NCBI GenBank assembly: GCA_937983305.1
Contig: CALKAJ010000031.1
Coordinates: forward strand, 1 to 63,754
Direction: 5' to 3'
From: an uncultured Ignavibacteriota bacterium
GTDB taxonomy: Bacteria > Bacteroidota > Ignavibacteria > Tepidaquicellales > Tepidaquicellaceae
DNA length: 63,754 nucleotides
Shown here: positions 9,118 through 17,612 of the stretch, one piece after another
Position numbering within the stretch: the stretch's first letter is position 1
How the letters are laid out: the number at the start of each line of letters is the position of its first letter
The notes under the pieces: generated by a model
The model's database searches: none
Told to the model about the DNA's origin: nothing
What the model saw: only the letters and a program-made list of their open reading frames with translations
Position numbers and translations under genes: made by a program

Positions 9118-10042
9118 ATGACTAAAGATAAATTAGGAAGATTAAAAATAGGGCTCGCACTCGGTAGTGGTGCGGCCCGTGGGTTAACCCATATTGGCGT
9201 TCTAAAAGCAATTGAAGAAAACGGAATAAAAATAGATTATATATCCGGCAGCAGTATTGGCGCTCTAATTGGCGGGGCTTATGCTATGGGGATGTCAGTT
9301 GGAGAAATTGAAGACATCGCTTTAAAAACTAATTGGAAACTTATGGCGAAAATATTTTCGCCGACTATTTCATTGACTTCTTTGGTGAATACTAAATACT
9401 TAACAGAACTCTTAAGTACTTGGTTTGGAAATAATACTTTTGATGATCTTAAAATCTCTTTCTCGGCCGTAACAGCGGATATTCAAACAGGCGAAATAGT
9501 TGTTCTTGAAAAGGGGGATCTTTTATCAGCCATCAGGGCTAGCATATCTATCCCTATACTATTTTCACCAGTAACAATCGGTAGACACAAACTTGTTGAT
9601 GGAGGGTTAGTTAATCCTACGCCCGTTGATGTTGTTAAGAAAATGGGAATGGATAAAGTAATTGCCGTTAATCTTAGGAGATTCGGGACTTATAGAATAA
9701 ACCAATATAATGACAAACAAATTCCGAAAGTAGATAATAAGGTTAAAGAATTATCCATAAACGAAAAGATACAATACTTTATTAAACATCCTCTTAATTA
9801 TTTGAATAAAAATTCAAATGAAAAAATTCCAGATCCAAAATTTTGGAGAATTTTATATCACATGTTTATCATTGTACAAGTTCAAATAAGCGATTTAACA
9901 ATGCAAATCGCAAAAACCGGATATTCTTATTGAACCAGACACTGGTGATTTTAAAGTTCTTGATTTTAGAAAAGCGAAAGAATTAATCGAAATTGGTTAT
10001 TTAGACGCTAAGCAACAATTAAAGAATTTTGATTCTGTGTAA
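9118..10042 (+). pseudogene. Patatin-like phospholipase, frameshifted near its C-terminus
   Basis: A serine acyl hydrolase of the RssA/YjjU-like patatin group. It has the oxyanion loop GLALGSGAARGLTHIG, the nucleophile elbow GSSIG (Ser46) and the Asp of the dyad in D161-G-G. The 271-residue frame stops at 9933. Directly after the A-run at 9912-9916 the +1 frame continues with the expected patatin ending (PDILIEPDTGDF, then DFRKAKELIEIGYLDA) to a stop at 10042. Removing one A restores one continuous protein ending MQIAKPDILIEP. So either a real 1-base insertion has truncated the last ~40 residues, or it is a homopolymer sequencing error. The catalytic residues are upstream, so activity could survive. 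It sits between the reductase and the PAP2 gene. Confidence 0.8.
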
Positions 10043-10098
10043 ATAACATAAGGACAATATGATTGGAAAAATCTATTACATTTAAAAAAAAGGATAAA

Positions 10099-10839
10099 AT
10101 GAACAACGTTCATAAAACAATGTTAACCATACTCTATCTTAAAAGAATATTTATTGTTGGGCTTATTTATTTAATGCACACAGCATTATATGGTTATGTT
10201 AGTATTCACCACATTAATGACAATTATAATTTACTAACTGATTTAGATAAACTTTTCCCTTTTGTGCCGGGAATGGTTTATCTCTATATATCCTTTTACG
10301 TTGTAGTCGTTATATCAGTATTCTTTTTAAGATCGGAAGAATCATTTGACAGAATAATTGCATCAATTATTGGAACATTATTATTTACATATCCATTATT
10401 TTATTTTTTCCCGGCTAATTATTCTGTCCCTTCATTTGAAGCTAATACTTTTACTACAAAATTTTTAAAGTGGTGTTTCGATGCTGACGTTCCAAACAAT
10501 ACTTTCCCCAGTTTGCATGTCAGTTTATCTTTTACAATAGCTTTGGGAATCAAACACTTTAGAAAAAAACTTGGAATGCTCTATTTAATATGGGCAAGCG
10601 GGATTGCGCTTTCAACACTCATGATACGTAAACATTTTCTTATTGATTCTTTCAGCGGAATTGTGATGGCAACTTTTAGCTATAATCTTTTTGTTTCAGG
10701 AAAACTCACTAAACCATTGTTCGATAATTTTAAAAAAATGAAACATTGCTTGGCGAATCAGATTGAAAATAATTTCAGCGTCAAACGAGTGAGCCGTAAT
10801 CTCGTTTATTTGATAATTACGATTCTAAGAATGAAATAG
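10099..10839 (+). CDS. PAP2-superfamily membrane protein (phosphatase/phosphotransferase)
   Basis: A polytopic membrane protein of 246 residues from ATG 10099, preceded by AAGGATAAA; a TTG at 10063 would add 12 residues. PAP2 motifs are present: FPSLHVS (PSLH at 137-140) and, after a short interval, STLMIRKHFLIDSF with H179 and D183 in the HxxxD spacing. Four to six membrane spans are seen. Relatives are lipid phosphatases and the inositol-phosphorylceramide synthase/Aur1-like phosphotransferases; the layout with SLHVS late in the protein suits the latter group. The substrate is probably a membrane lipid phosphate. It lies between a lipase and FabH, which suggests envelope lipid metabolism. 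Confidence 0.8.
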   Translation: MNNVHKTMLTILYLKRIFIVGLIYLMHTALYGYVSIHHINDNYNLLTDLDKLFPFVPGMVYLYISFYVVVVISVFFLRSEESFDRIIASIIGTLLFTYPLFYFFPANYSVPSFEANTFTTKFLKWCFDADVPNNTFPSLHVSLSFTIALGIKHFRKKLGMLYLIWASGIALSTLMIRKHFLIDSFSGIVMATFSYNLFVSGKLTKPLFDNFKKMKHCLANQIENNFSVKRVSRNLVYLIITILRMK

Positions 10840-10882
10840 AAGAAAAAAAATTATTTTAAGAAAATATTGTGATATAAATTAG

Positions 10883-11869
10883 ATGGGAAATTCAAATTCA
10901 TACATATCCGGAATTGGCTCGTATTTACCTTCTCGAACTTTAACAAACAATGATTTAGAGAAAATGGTAGATACCACAAACGAATGGATTATTAAAAGAA
11001 CTGGAATAAAACAAAGGCATATATCAGAAACAAATGAATCAACATCTGTTTTGGCAACAAATGCTTCCCTAACTGCATTAAAAGAAGCAAAAATAAAAGC
11101 TGAAGAACTTGATATGATAATAGTTGCGACTTTAACGCCAGATATGATGATGCCTTCGACTGCAACAAGAGTACAGAAAAACTTAGGTGCAAAGAATGCT
11201 GCTGCATTTGATATTGCTGCAGCTTGTTCAGGGTTTATATATGGTTTATCCATAGCAGATCAATTTGTTTTAAGCGGAGCTATGAAGAATGTCTTAGTTG
11301 TAGGTGCGGAAACATTATCAAAATATGTTGATTGGAATGATAGGAGTACTAGCATTTTATTTGGAGATGGTGCTGGTGCTGCAATCGTGTCGAGTAATTC
11401 TCGTGGTTCAAAAATATTAGGATTTTATTTAGGTTCAAATGGAAACCCTCCAAGAGAGTGGTTAATGCTACAAGGCAGTGGTTCAGCAAATGGTTCTGGA
11501 ATTCTTCCTAATGATAAGAAGAATTTTATTCTTATGAATGGTCCAGAAATTTACAAATTTGGAACTAATATTTTACCAGAAATTATTTCCTCAATTATAT
11601 CTCAATGTCAATTAACTTTAGATAATATCAGTATGATTATACCTCATCAAGCGAATAGAAGAATTATTGAAGCTGCATCAATAAAATTAAACTTTCCAAT
11701 CGAAAAATTTTATGTAAATATTGATAGATGTGCAAATACTTCGGCTGCGTCAATCCCGATTGCTATGGATGATGCAATAAGAGACAAACAATTAAAAAGA
11801 GGAGACAAGGTTATTTTGGCTGGATTTGGTGCTGGATTAACTTGGGGTGGTATGCTAATAGAATATTAA
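10883..11869 (+). CDS. fabH: 3-oxoacyl-ACP synthase III (FabH)
   Basis: A beta-ketoacyl-ACP synthase III of 328 residues, which condenses an acyl-CoA primer with malonyl-ACP to start fatty-acid synthesis. The catalytic triad is complete: C115 (AAACSGF), H255 (PHQANRR) and N285 (NTSAAS). The C-terminal GFGAGLTWG loop is also intact. Length and motifs are normal. It is the last gene of the cargo block and faces the leftward phage morphogenesis operon across 83 bases. A second FabH can change primer choice (straight versus branched chain) or serve a special lipid; which one applies cannot be read here. Confidence 0.95.
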   Translation: MGNSNSYISGIGSYLPSRTLTNNDLEKMVDTTNEWIIKRTGIKQRHISETNESTSVLATNASLTALKEAKIKAEELDMIIVATLTPDMMMPSTATRVQKNLGAKNAAAFDIAAACSGFIYGLSIADQFVLSGAMKNVLVVGAETLSKYVDWNDRSTSILFGDGAGAAIVSSNSRGSKILGFYLGSNGNPPREWLMLQGSGSANGSGILPNDKKNFILMNGPEIYKFGTNILPEIISSIISQCQLTLDNISMIIPHQANRRIIEAASIKLNFPIEKFYVNIDRCANTSAASIPIAMDDAIRDKQLKRGDKVILAGFGAGLTWGGMLIEY

Positions 11870-11872
11870 TTA

Positions 11873-11915
11873 TGTATTCAATAAATTGCTTGAGCTTTCT
11901 TATGTATTTGTTACA
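11873..11915. repeat. Two palindrome-like 13-mers resembling the late-region array units
   Basis: TGTATTCAATAAA (11873-11885) and TGTATTTGTTACA (11903-11915) each differ by one base from units of the arrays at 20.6 and 35.85 kb. They lie in the convergent gap between fabH and the last leftward head gene. They are 30 bases apart, not on the 13-bp register, so this may be a remnant or chance. Confidence 0.35.
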
Positions 11916-11952
11916 ACTCATTAATAATAAATAATCAAATTTCAAACAATTA

Positions 11953-12537
11953 TCAACAAAACTGGTAAGAAATAATTTCGAGAATCTCCTCCAAATCCTC
12001 TTCAGTCAATGTAATAAAAGGACGAGCCGGAATCTGTATCACAGGTTTCAGCTCTTTCTTTTTAGTCAAAGCAAGAGCTTTCCAGGTATCAAAACCTGTT
12101 TCGTAAAACTTTGCCCAAAAGAATTTTCTCATTTTTGAAGTAATCGGGATTGTCGGTTTTAATGTCCCTCCGAACTGATGTATTGCGGCATAAGGCGAAT
12201 TAGCAGAAATCACAACAGAAGATTTACCTTGATGTCTAACTTCGATAGTTGACATCAGTCCTTTTGTTCGGTTTAGAGTTGGTTCTAATTCCCAACCAAG
12301 TCTTTGATATTTTTCTTTTGTAGAAGTAGCAAGAGCTTTCCATTTTTGAGAACCACCAGAAAATATTGTAATATCAGATTCATTGCCGTCCCAACGCCCT
12401 CTTTCATCAAAATTTGCACTAATTGCCCTATCAATCAAAGCTGACACCATTTCAAGAACAGGAGTCAGGTCATCATATTGACTTTTCAGAGTTCTGAAAA
12501 CACTATTTAATTGCGATATAATTTGTTCGTTTATCAT
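11953..12537 (-). CDS. Phage virion morphogenesis protein (Mu gpG-like)
   Basis: 194 residues matching the phage virion morphogenesis / tail-completion family (Mu gpG type). An N-terminal helical part precedes a WKALATSTKEKY motif, the strand segment SSVVISANSPYAAIHQFGG and the C-terminal IPARPFITLTEEDLEEI, which are the family signatures. The protein acts in head-tail joining or tail completion. It overlaps the preceding gpF-like gene by four bases (ATGA) and ends the leftward packaging/head operon. Confidence 0.85.
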   Translation of the reverse strand: MINEQIISQLNSVFRTLKSQYDDLTPVLEMVSALIDRAISANFDERGRWDGNESDITIFSGGSQKWKALATSTKEKYQRLGWELEPTLNRTKGLMSTIEVRHQGKSSVVISANSPYAAIHQFGGTLKPTIPITSKMRKFFWAKFYETGFDTWKALALTKKKELKPVIQIPARPFITLTEEDLEEILEIISYQFC

Positions 12538-13283
12538 TGGCTAAGCATTTCCTCAAGAGCTTTTCTTATACCATCAACATAGTTATTGACTATTGGCTCC
12601 CAAGCTTTTAAAGGAGTAAGTTGAAAATCTGTACTGTTTTCCAATGAAGGTAAATATTTCTGTCCTTCTTCGAGCTTGGAATCATCCTTTATTGGTACAA
12701 CTGAACATTTGCAACCGAATCCGGAAGGCGGATAAATCTTCTTCCAGATTGGGTCGTCATGACGGAATACTTTTCCGTTCAATAAGCTGTGGTCATGACG
12801 TTTGGTAGGTCTTTCAATCTGTGTATATTTCCAATAAGGGTAAAGATTTGAAATCAGTTTCTGTTGCTTGTATTTACCTTGTGAATACGACATCTGCATA
12901 TTCGTATCATAAACTACTTTTAACCTTGAAGGAGCAATTCCTGTCCAACCTGATTCAGTGAGTCTTTTGAGAAGCTTTTCCCTGAATTCTGCTAAAGTCC
13001 AACCTTCTGTTTTAGCTTGTTCAATAAAGTCATAAATAAGCTGAAGAATATCTGCATTCATAACCTTGGCAACTGTGAAAGCCTTGTTGTGAGCTTCCGA
13101 ATCAAGTTCATCCCAATCAGTTGAAATTTTCAAGTTCTTACCTCTTTGTTTCAACCACTCAATAGCTCTATCTGGCGATAATTTGAAAGCTGTTTGAAAA
13201 GGATCTTCAAACCTAAAACTTTTTAGTTTTGGAATTGAACCGGTTTCCATGTAAAATTCAACTATGTAATTATTTCTTTCCAC
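12534..13283 (-). CDS. Phage head morphogenesis protein (Mu gpF-like)
   Basis: A 249-residue member of the Mu gpF / SPP1 gp7 minor head family. The diagnostic C-terminal region is present: H-D-H-SLLNGKVFRHDDPIW followed by PPSGFGCKCSVVPI, with the paired cysteines (CKC). Such proteins sit at the portal vertex and take part in DNA ejection or head assembly. The gene overlaps the end of the portal gene by 14 bases, and the downstream gpG-like gene overlaps its stop. This is the same order as in Mu-like phages. Confidence 0.88.
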   Translation of the reverse strand: MERNNYIVEFYMETGSIPKLKSFRFEDPFQTAFKLSPDRAIEWLKQRGKNLKISTDWDELDSEAHNKAFTVAKVMNADILQLIYDFIEQAKTEGWTLAEFREKLLKRLTESGWTGIAPSRLKVVYDTNMQMSYSQGKYKQQKLISNLYPYWKYTQIERPTKRHDHSLLNGKVFRHDDPIWKKIYPPSGFGCKCSVVPIKDDSKLEEGQKYLPSLENSTDFQLTPLKAWEPIVNNYVDGIRKALEEMLSQ

Positions 13284-14742
13284 TGATAAAACCGCTCCCG
13301 GTAGCTATTAAAATACCTTTAGCCAAGAAGTCTTCAAGTTCGCTTGTTTCCAAATCCGGAAACATTTCAACAATCTTGTCCTGAATCTCATTATAGGAAG
13401 TACCATGTTCGATCATGTCAAGAACAGGCTTCAGAACTGCTTGAGTTAGTTCATCAAATTGAGAAATATCATAAGGTGATTCCTGTATTTCAGTACCATT
13501 TTCACTGAATGGCGAAATTGGTTGTGTTGCAGATGCAATCTCGATTTCATCATCTTTAAAACCATAATTCCTTTTGAAATATTCTTTAGTAAATTTAATT
13601 TGATTCGTTGAAGCAAGAGCTTGGTCACGCTGTGCCAATGTCATATCTACGTCTTGCTCTTCATACATAACAAATTTTGGCATTTCAGAAACTGATTCAA
13701 AGTTAAAATCAATAATCCATTCAATAAGCTTGTTTAGCCAGTATTCAACTAGCTGTTTATCTGAATCAACCACATCTTTGCGTACCTGCAGATGTGTTTG
13801 GGACATGGCATAAGAGCCTGTGTCGCCTTGTTCTGTTGTAAGAGTTTGAGAAAGGATTGCCTTGGAAATTTCAGCATTACAGAAGTGAAGCAGGTTTTTA
13901 TAGATGTCTGCGGAACTTCCTTTTGCCGATTCCAAAATGTCAATATTTACTTCTTCTTCGGTAACAGCTATTCCATCCTGTTGCAGTTTCTCCAGAACAT
14001 TGAAAAGTTCAAAGGCTTCTTCCTGACCTTTTCCCAATGCTATCTTACCATGAAGAAAAGGCATACCATATTTTTGTGTATAGATAGACCAAAGTTTCAT
14101 TCCACCTTTTTTGAAGACCACAGGATAATAACATTTTGCAAGAACTGATTCTCCGTAAGGATTGTCATAGGTCGCATTGTTTTGAGCTACAAGGAATTTT
14201 TTATTCGGAAGAAGAATACCATTTACTTTGAATCTGTCTCTGAATCTTAGCATGTTATTTCCATCAAATTCAAACCACCAAGAAGGTTTTCCTTTTATGT
14301 CTTTTGGAACAATAAAGTCTTCATCAACACCCCAATAAATCTCCAAAGGTTTGAAACCATAAAGAGGTGCATCAAGAATATCGTTGATTATTTGTCTCAT
14401 ATTCAAATCATTGAAAATATCTTCGATAAACAAAGCTTCATTGGATTTTTGACCTCCTCTGTTTATTTCCCATTCAAGTGACATCACACCAGCTTTTCTG
14501 GACTGTACACAACTTGAAACGTGGGCATCATAAAGGAAATTTCTATAAGTTTCAAGAGTTTCATTATTTTTCTGCAAAACTACATCTGGATTTGGCAGTA
14601 ATTCATTCATTGAACTAAAAAGAAATGCCTGTCTTGTTGCTATAACTCCAAGTGGATAAGGTCTTGACTGCTGATTTTCATTTTGAATTTGTCTTACCTG
14701 ACTATCACTAAAAAGGTTCTTTATATTCTGAATGAAACCCAT
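13270..14742 (-). CDS. Portal protein, DUF935 (Mu gp29-like)
   Basis: The 490-residue portal forms the dodecameric ring through which DNA enters the head. It is recognisable as the DUF935/Mu gp29 family by YDAHVSSCVQSRKAGVMSLEW, PLYGFKPLEIYWG and YGMPFLHGKIALGKG (in parts), and by the C-terminal acidic helix region. It follows the terminase with a 9-base gap and precedes the gpF-like gene. Length is normal for the family. Confidence 0.92.
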   Translation of the reverse strand: MGFIQNIKNLFSDSQVRQIQNENQQSRPYPLGVIATRQAFLFSSMNELLPNPDVVLQKNNETLETYRNFLYDAHVSSCVQSRKAGVMSLEWEINRGGQKSNEALFIEDIFNDLNMRQIINDILDAPLYGFKPLEIYWGVDEDFIVPKDIKGKPSWWFEFDGNNMLRFRDRFKVNGILLPNKKFLVAQNNATYDNPYGESVLAKCYYPVVFKKGGMKLWSIYTQKYGMPFLHGKIALGKGQEEAFELFNVLEKLQQDGIAVTEEEVNIDILESAKGSSADIYKNLLHFCNAEISKAILSQTLTTEQGDTGSYAMSQTHLQVRKDVVDSDKQLVEYWLNKLIEWIIDFNFESVSEMPKFVMYEEQDVDMTLAQRDQALASTNQIKFTKEYFKRNYGFKDDEIEIASATQPISPFSENGTEIQESPYDISQFDELTQAVLKPVLDMIEHGTSYNEIQDKIVEMFPDLETSELEDFLAKGILIATGSGFISGKK

Positions 14743-14751
14743 AAATATTCT

Positions 14752-16182
14752 CTAATAAGTGGTGAAATAATTTTCCTTTTTTCTATCATATTTGGTAAGC
14801 AGTCCAAGGTTCTTACCAGAGGAACTTCGTTTTCTCAAATAATCGAGTGCCTGAGTAATGCTGTCAACGATGTCATCATGGTTGCCATAAGGGAATTCCG
14901 AACATTCATTGATAATATCAGCAAGGAATTGAGCATTTTTTGGAATAAATACTTTTCCTGCTTCAAGTAGTGGCGTTATCAAATGAGCTCTGGTTACCTT
15001 GTCTTTTATTGCAGGAATTGCTTTAATAGGAATCTTTGTTTCCCTTTGCAAAACCTGAATAAGACTTTGACCACTGGCAGCATCTTCTATCAGTACTACA
15101 TTTGGTTTATGCTTATGGAATTGCATTATGACCTGTCTTTGAAGGTCAGGAAATAAAACCTTAGCTCTCCAATAGTCTATTAGAAAATAACCTTTTTCAG
15201 AAAGCAACCAAGTTGTACATACCGAAAAGTCATTCTGTTGCTTTTCCTTGAAAGCAGTGTCCCATGATTGAACTAATACAGAGCCAGTCGGCTCTTCTTC
15301 ATATTCTTTCCACCACTCAGTTTTGAATATCTGATATTCGGTTGCTATTGGTTGTTGCTGATACAAAGCAGAAAACCAATAAGAACCGATTTGATTTTTG
15401 ATATTTTGAAGTTTTTCTTCCGGATACCTTAATTTCCAAAGCGGTTCTCCTTCTTCTCTTCCAAGCATATCATTTTCTTTGGCTAATGCAGGAAAGCTAA
15501 GAACCTCCCATTTATCATCGGAATCAGAATCATTGACAAGTCTTCCGGCAAGGTCGTCAAAATGCCATCTGGTCATGATTACAATGATTGCTCCGTCAGG
15601 TTCAAGTCTTGTATATGCTGTTGCCCTGAACCAGTCAAAAGTTTTATCTCGATATGTTTTACTGTTTGCTTGTTCGTCATTTTTAACCGGGTCATCAATA
15701 ATCAGAACATTTGCTCCCTTACCTGTAATAGCTCCACCAACACCAGTGGCATTCAATCCTCCTTCGTGTCCTGAAACATCCCATCGGTAAGCTGAATTTG
15801 AAAGTCTGTTAAGTTTGATTCCGAATAAATCATCTCCATGTTCTTCCAAGAGTTCTTTAGTCTTTCTGCCCCAGGAAGCTGCAAAACCAGCTTCATAAGA
15901 AACCAGAATAATTCTTCTGTCAGGATAAGTTCCAAGATACCATGCAGGGAAATATCTTGAAATCAATTCCGATTTACCATGTCTGGGTGGCATATTTACA
16001 ATCAATCTTTTCGTTCTGCCACCTGCAACATCGAGTAGTTTTTTATTCAATATGTTAATGTGAGTAGCTATCTGATACCTCCCTTTCGACAGATACATCG
16101 CCATTGTAGCTGGGCTTGCCGTTTTGAGCATCTCCCACGGCAGAGAGGAATTTAAGTAAAGCTTCTGCTGATTCTTCGTCAT
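14752..16182 (-). CDS. Terminase large subunit
   Basis: The packaging motor ATPase-nuclease, 476 residues. The ATPase has Walker A PPRHGKS at 65-71, Walker B VLIIDDP at 159-165 and a coupling motif IVIMTRWHFDD. The C-terminal RNase H-fold nuclease begins with SWDTAFKEKQQNDFS and contains the later acidic VVLIEDAASG. A GGGAG sequence 12 bases upstream supports the start at 16182, which makes the gene overlap the small-subunit gene by 128 bases. Internal ATGs near 16095 would shorten the overlap. It fits the Mu-like or related terminase group by context. Confidence 0.93.
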   Translation of the reverse strand: MTKNQQKLYLNSSLPWEMLKTASPATMAMYLSKGRYQIATHINILNKKLLDVAGGRTKRLIVNMPPRHGKSELISRYFPAWYLGTYPDRRIILVSYEAGFAASWGRKTKELLEEHGDDLFGIKLNRLSNSAYRWDVSGHEGGLNATGVGGAITGKGANVLIIDDPVKNDEQANSKTYRDKTFDWFRATAYTRLEPDGAIIVIMTRWHFDDLAGRLVNDSDSDDKWEVLSFPALAKENDMLGREEGEPLWKLRYPEEKLQNIKNQIGSYWFSALYQQQPIATEYQIFKTEWWKEYEEEPTGSVLVQSWDTAFKEKQQNDFSVCTTWLLSEKGYFLIDYWRAKVLFPDLQRQVIMQFHKHKPNVVLIEDAASGQSLIQVLQRETKIPIKAIPAIKDKVTRAHLITPLLEAGKVFIPKNAQFLADIINECSEFPYGNHDDIVDSITQALDYLRKRSSSGKNLGLLTKYDRKKENYFTTY

Positions 16183-16732
16183 TTGCTACAATCTCCCCAA
16201 ATTTATCTTTTTGCGGTTGTAATAGAATTGTGTTTTCATTTCTTCCTATCTCCGTTGGAACTCCGCGAGCAATTCTTTCGATATTGACAAGATTTCCATA
16301 ACTTCTGCTTACCTGTATAATCAAATCAATAAGCTCAACTGTTGTAAGCTTATTCAAATCTTCAATGGCAGGCATTTTGTTGTCTTTATCCTTTTTAAGT
16401 CTTTCAGAAAAGGCAGTAACAGGCAAGAAGACAATTCTTTGAAAAGTCTCCGCCTGTTGTGCTTGCCTTTCATTCATTTTCTGAATGCTTTCCTGTTGCT
16501 TAATCCTGTTCTTTCTGTCTTCGTCATCATCGAAGGCTCTTACTCTAACTTGCCAGTTGTTTTTTCTTGACCAGACTGCAAATTGAGTTTTGCTCTTTTT
16601 CCCAAGTCTGTCAAGTAAGGCGCTGAAACTTCTGTTTTGACGAAGATCACGATAGATACAGAAAGCTTTAAAGGCTTTATCGGTTTCTCCCGGAATTCTT
16701 TCCCAGGGTAGATTTGCCCACGGCTCTGACAT
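16055..16732 (-). CDS. Putative terminase small subunit / DNA-binding packaging protein
   Basis: A 225-residue protein directly upstream of the large terminase. The N-terminus (NLPWERIPGETDKAFKAFCIYRDL, in parts) and the helix-turn-helix-like segment SFSALLDRLGKKSKTQFAVWSRKNNW resemble small terminase or phage DNA-recognition proteins that bind the packaging site. A central helical region (~85-140) would oligomerise. It overlaps the large subunit by 128 bases and starts one base from the ParB-like stop. Assignment rests on position and the N-terminal motif. Confidence 0.7.
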   Translation of the reverse strand: MSEPWANLPWERIPGETDKAFKAFCIYRDLRQNRSFSALLDRLGKKSKTQFAVWSRKNNWQVRVRAFDDDEDRKNRIKQQESIQKMNERQAQQAETFQRIVFLPVTAFSERLKKDKDNKMPAIEDLNKLTTVELIDLIIQVSRSYGNLVNIERIARGVPTEIGRNENTILLQPQKDKFGEIVANDEESAEALLKFLSAVGDAQNGKPSYNGDVSVEREVSDSYSH

Positions 16733-17601
16733 TATTCAGTACTCAATTCCTTTTTACATAATTCAAGTAGTTTCAAAGCAGGTTCTTTTCCTAAAACCTT
16801 TTCAATGATTTCCGCTTCTTCGTTGGCAAAGATTAAGCTTACTCTATATAGTTTTGTCTGCTGTCTTGCCATTTCTCTTTCTTCTTCATTCTTAGCTATT
16901 TGAATCAAAGCCTGTCTTTCCTTGATTGTTTCAACAGCCTTTGTAGAAGCAGCAGTAATCATTTCACCTCCGTGAGTTGTTCCGTCAACCTGTCTCGAAC
17001 TGGTGTTAGTAAATTGATTATCTTCATCGGAAAGTTCTGATGGTTCCCAAGATTGAGAATAGTCATCATTGGCAAGTGCTTCCGGTACAGGAATATCTTC
17101 CAATAATCTGTTAACTTCTTCATCAGAAAGCATAAGTGAATCTTGTGCCCAATCAAGAGCTCCGAGTTCCTGCAAGTCTCTTAATACTTGTACCGACAAT
17201 TCCAAATCCTCGCTTCCTCTTGCCCTGTTGTGCCTAAGAGTTGCTATTCTCATTTGTTCAGGCGTCATATCAACAAAAACAACTGGAATTTCCTTGTATC
17301 CAAGAACAGTTGCAGCTCTCCATCTGTGTTCTCCATCAACAATCATTTTGGTTGCTTTCTGAACGATAATCGGCTGAGTGAAGCCGTCCTCTTCCATTGA
17401 CTTTACCAATAACTCAAAGTCATGTTCACTTTGTCTGTTTGGATTATAATTGTTTGGTTTGATAGAATCTATCGAAACATATTCGATAGCAAGTTCCTGC
17501 AAGGAAACATTCTTTTTCTCAATTTCCTTTTTCCCCTTTTTAATAATTTTTTCAGTTACTGCCTTTTGAGTGGCTTCTGGTGTGGTGTTGTAATTTTCCA
17601 T
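16732..17601 (-). CDS. ParB/sulfiredoxin-like domain protein (IbrB-type)
   Basis: 289 residues. A ParB N-terminal-like domain spans about 33-115, with the strand SIDSIKPNNYNPN and the hallmark MIVDGEHRWRAATVLGYKEIPV (phosphate-binding G-E-H-R-W-R, ~90-100). The rest is helical, with an acidic linker. Phage ParB-like proteins may act as nucleases or NTP-binding enzymes rather than partition proteins; no partner ParA is present. The pairing with a PAPS-reductase-like gene (18631-19776) recalls IbrB/IbrA of enterobacterial prophages. The gene lies between the terminase small subunit and a DNA methyltransferase and is co-oriented with both. Confidence 0.82.
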   Translation of the reverse strand: MENYNTTPEATQKAVTEKIIKKGKKEIEKKNVSLQELAIEYVSIDSIKPNNYNPNRQSEHDFELLVKSMEEDGFTQPIIVQKATKMIVDGEHRWRAATVLGYKEIPVVFVDMTPEQMRIATLRHNRARGSEDLELSVQVLRDLQELGALDWAQDSLMLSDEEVNRLLEDIPVPEALANDDYSQSWEPSELSDEDNQFTNTSSRQVDGTTHGGEMITAASTKAVETIKERQALIQIAKNEEEREMARQQTKLYRVSLIFANEEAEIIEKVLGKEPALKLLELCKKELSTE

Positions 17602-17612
17602 TTTTTGAATCC

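Noticed and set aside
1595..11952. Insertion sequence or transposon around the cargo block
   Set aside because: No transposase, terminal inverted repeats or clear target-site duplication was found at either border.
16732..17601. Plasmid partition ParB
   Set aside because: No ParA-type ATPase is adjacent and the protein lacks an obvious central helix-turn-helix. Its partners are modification-type genes.
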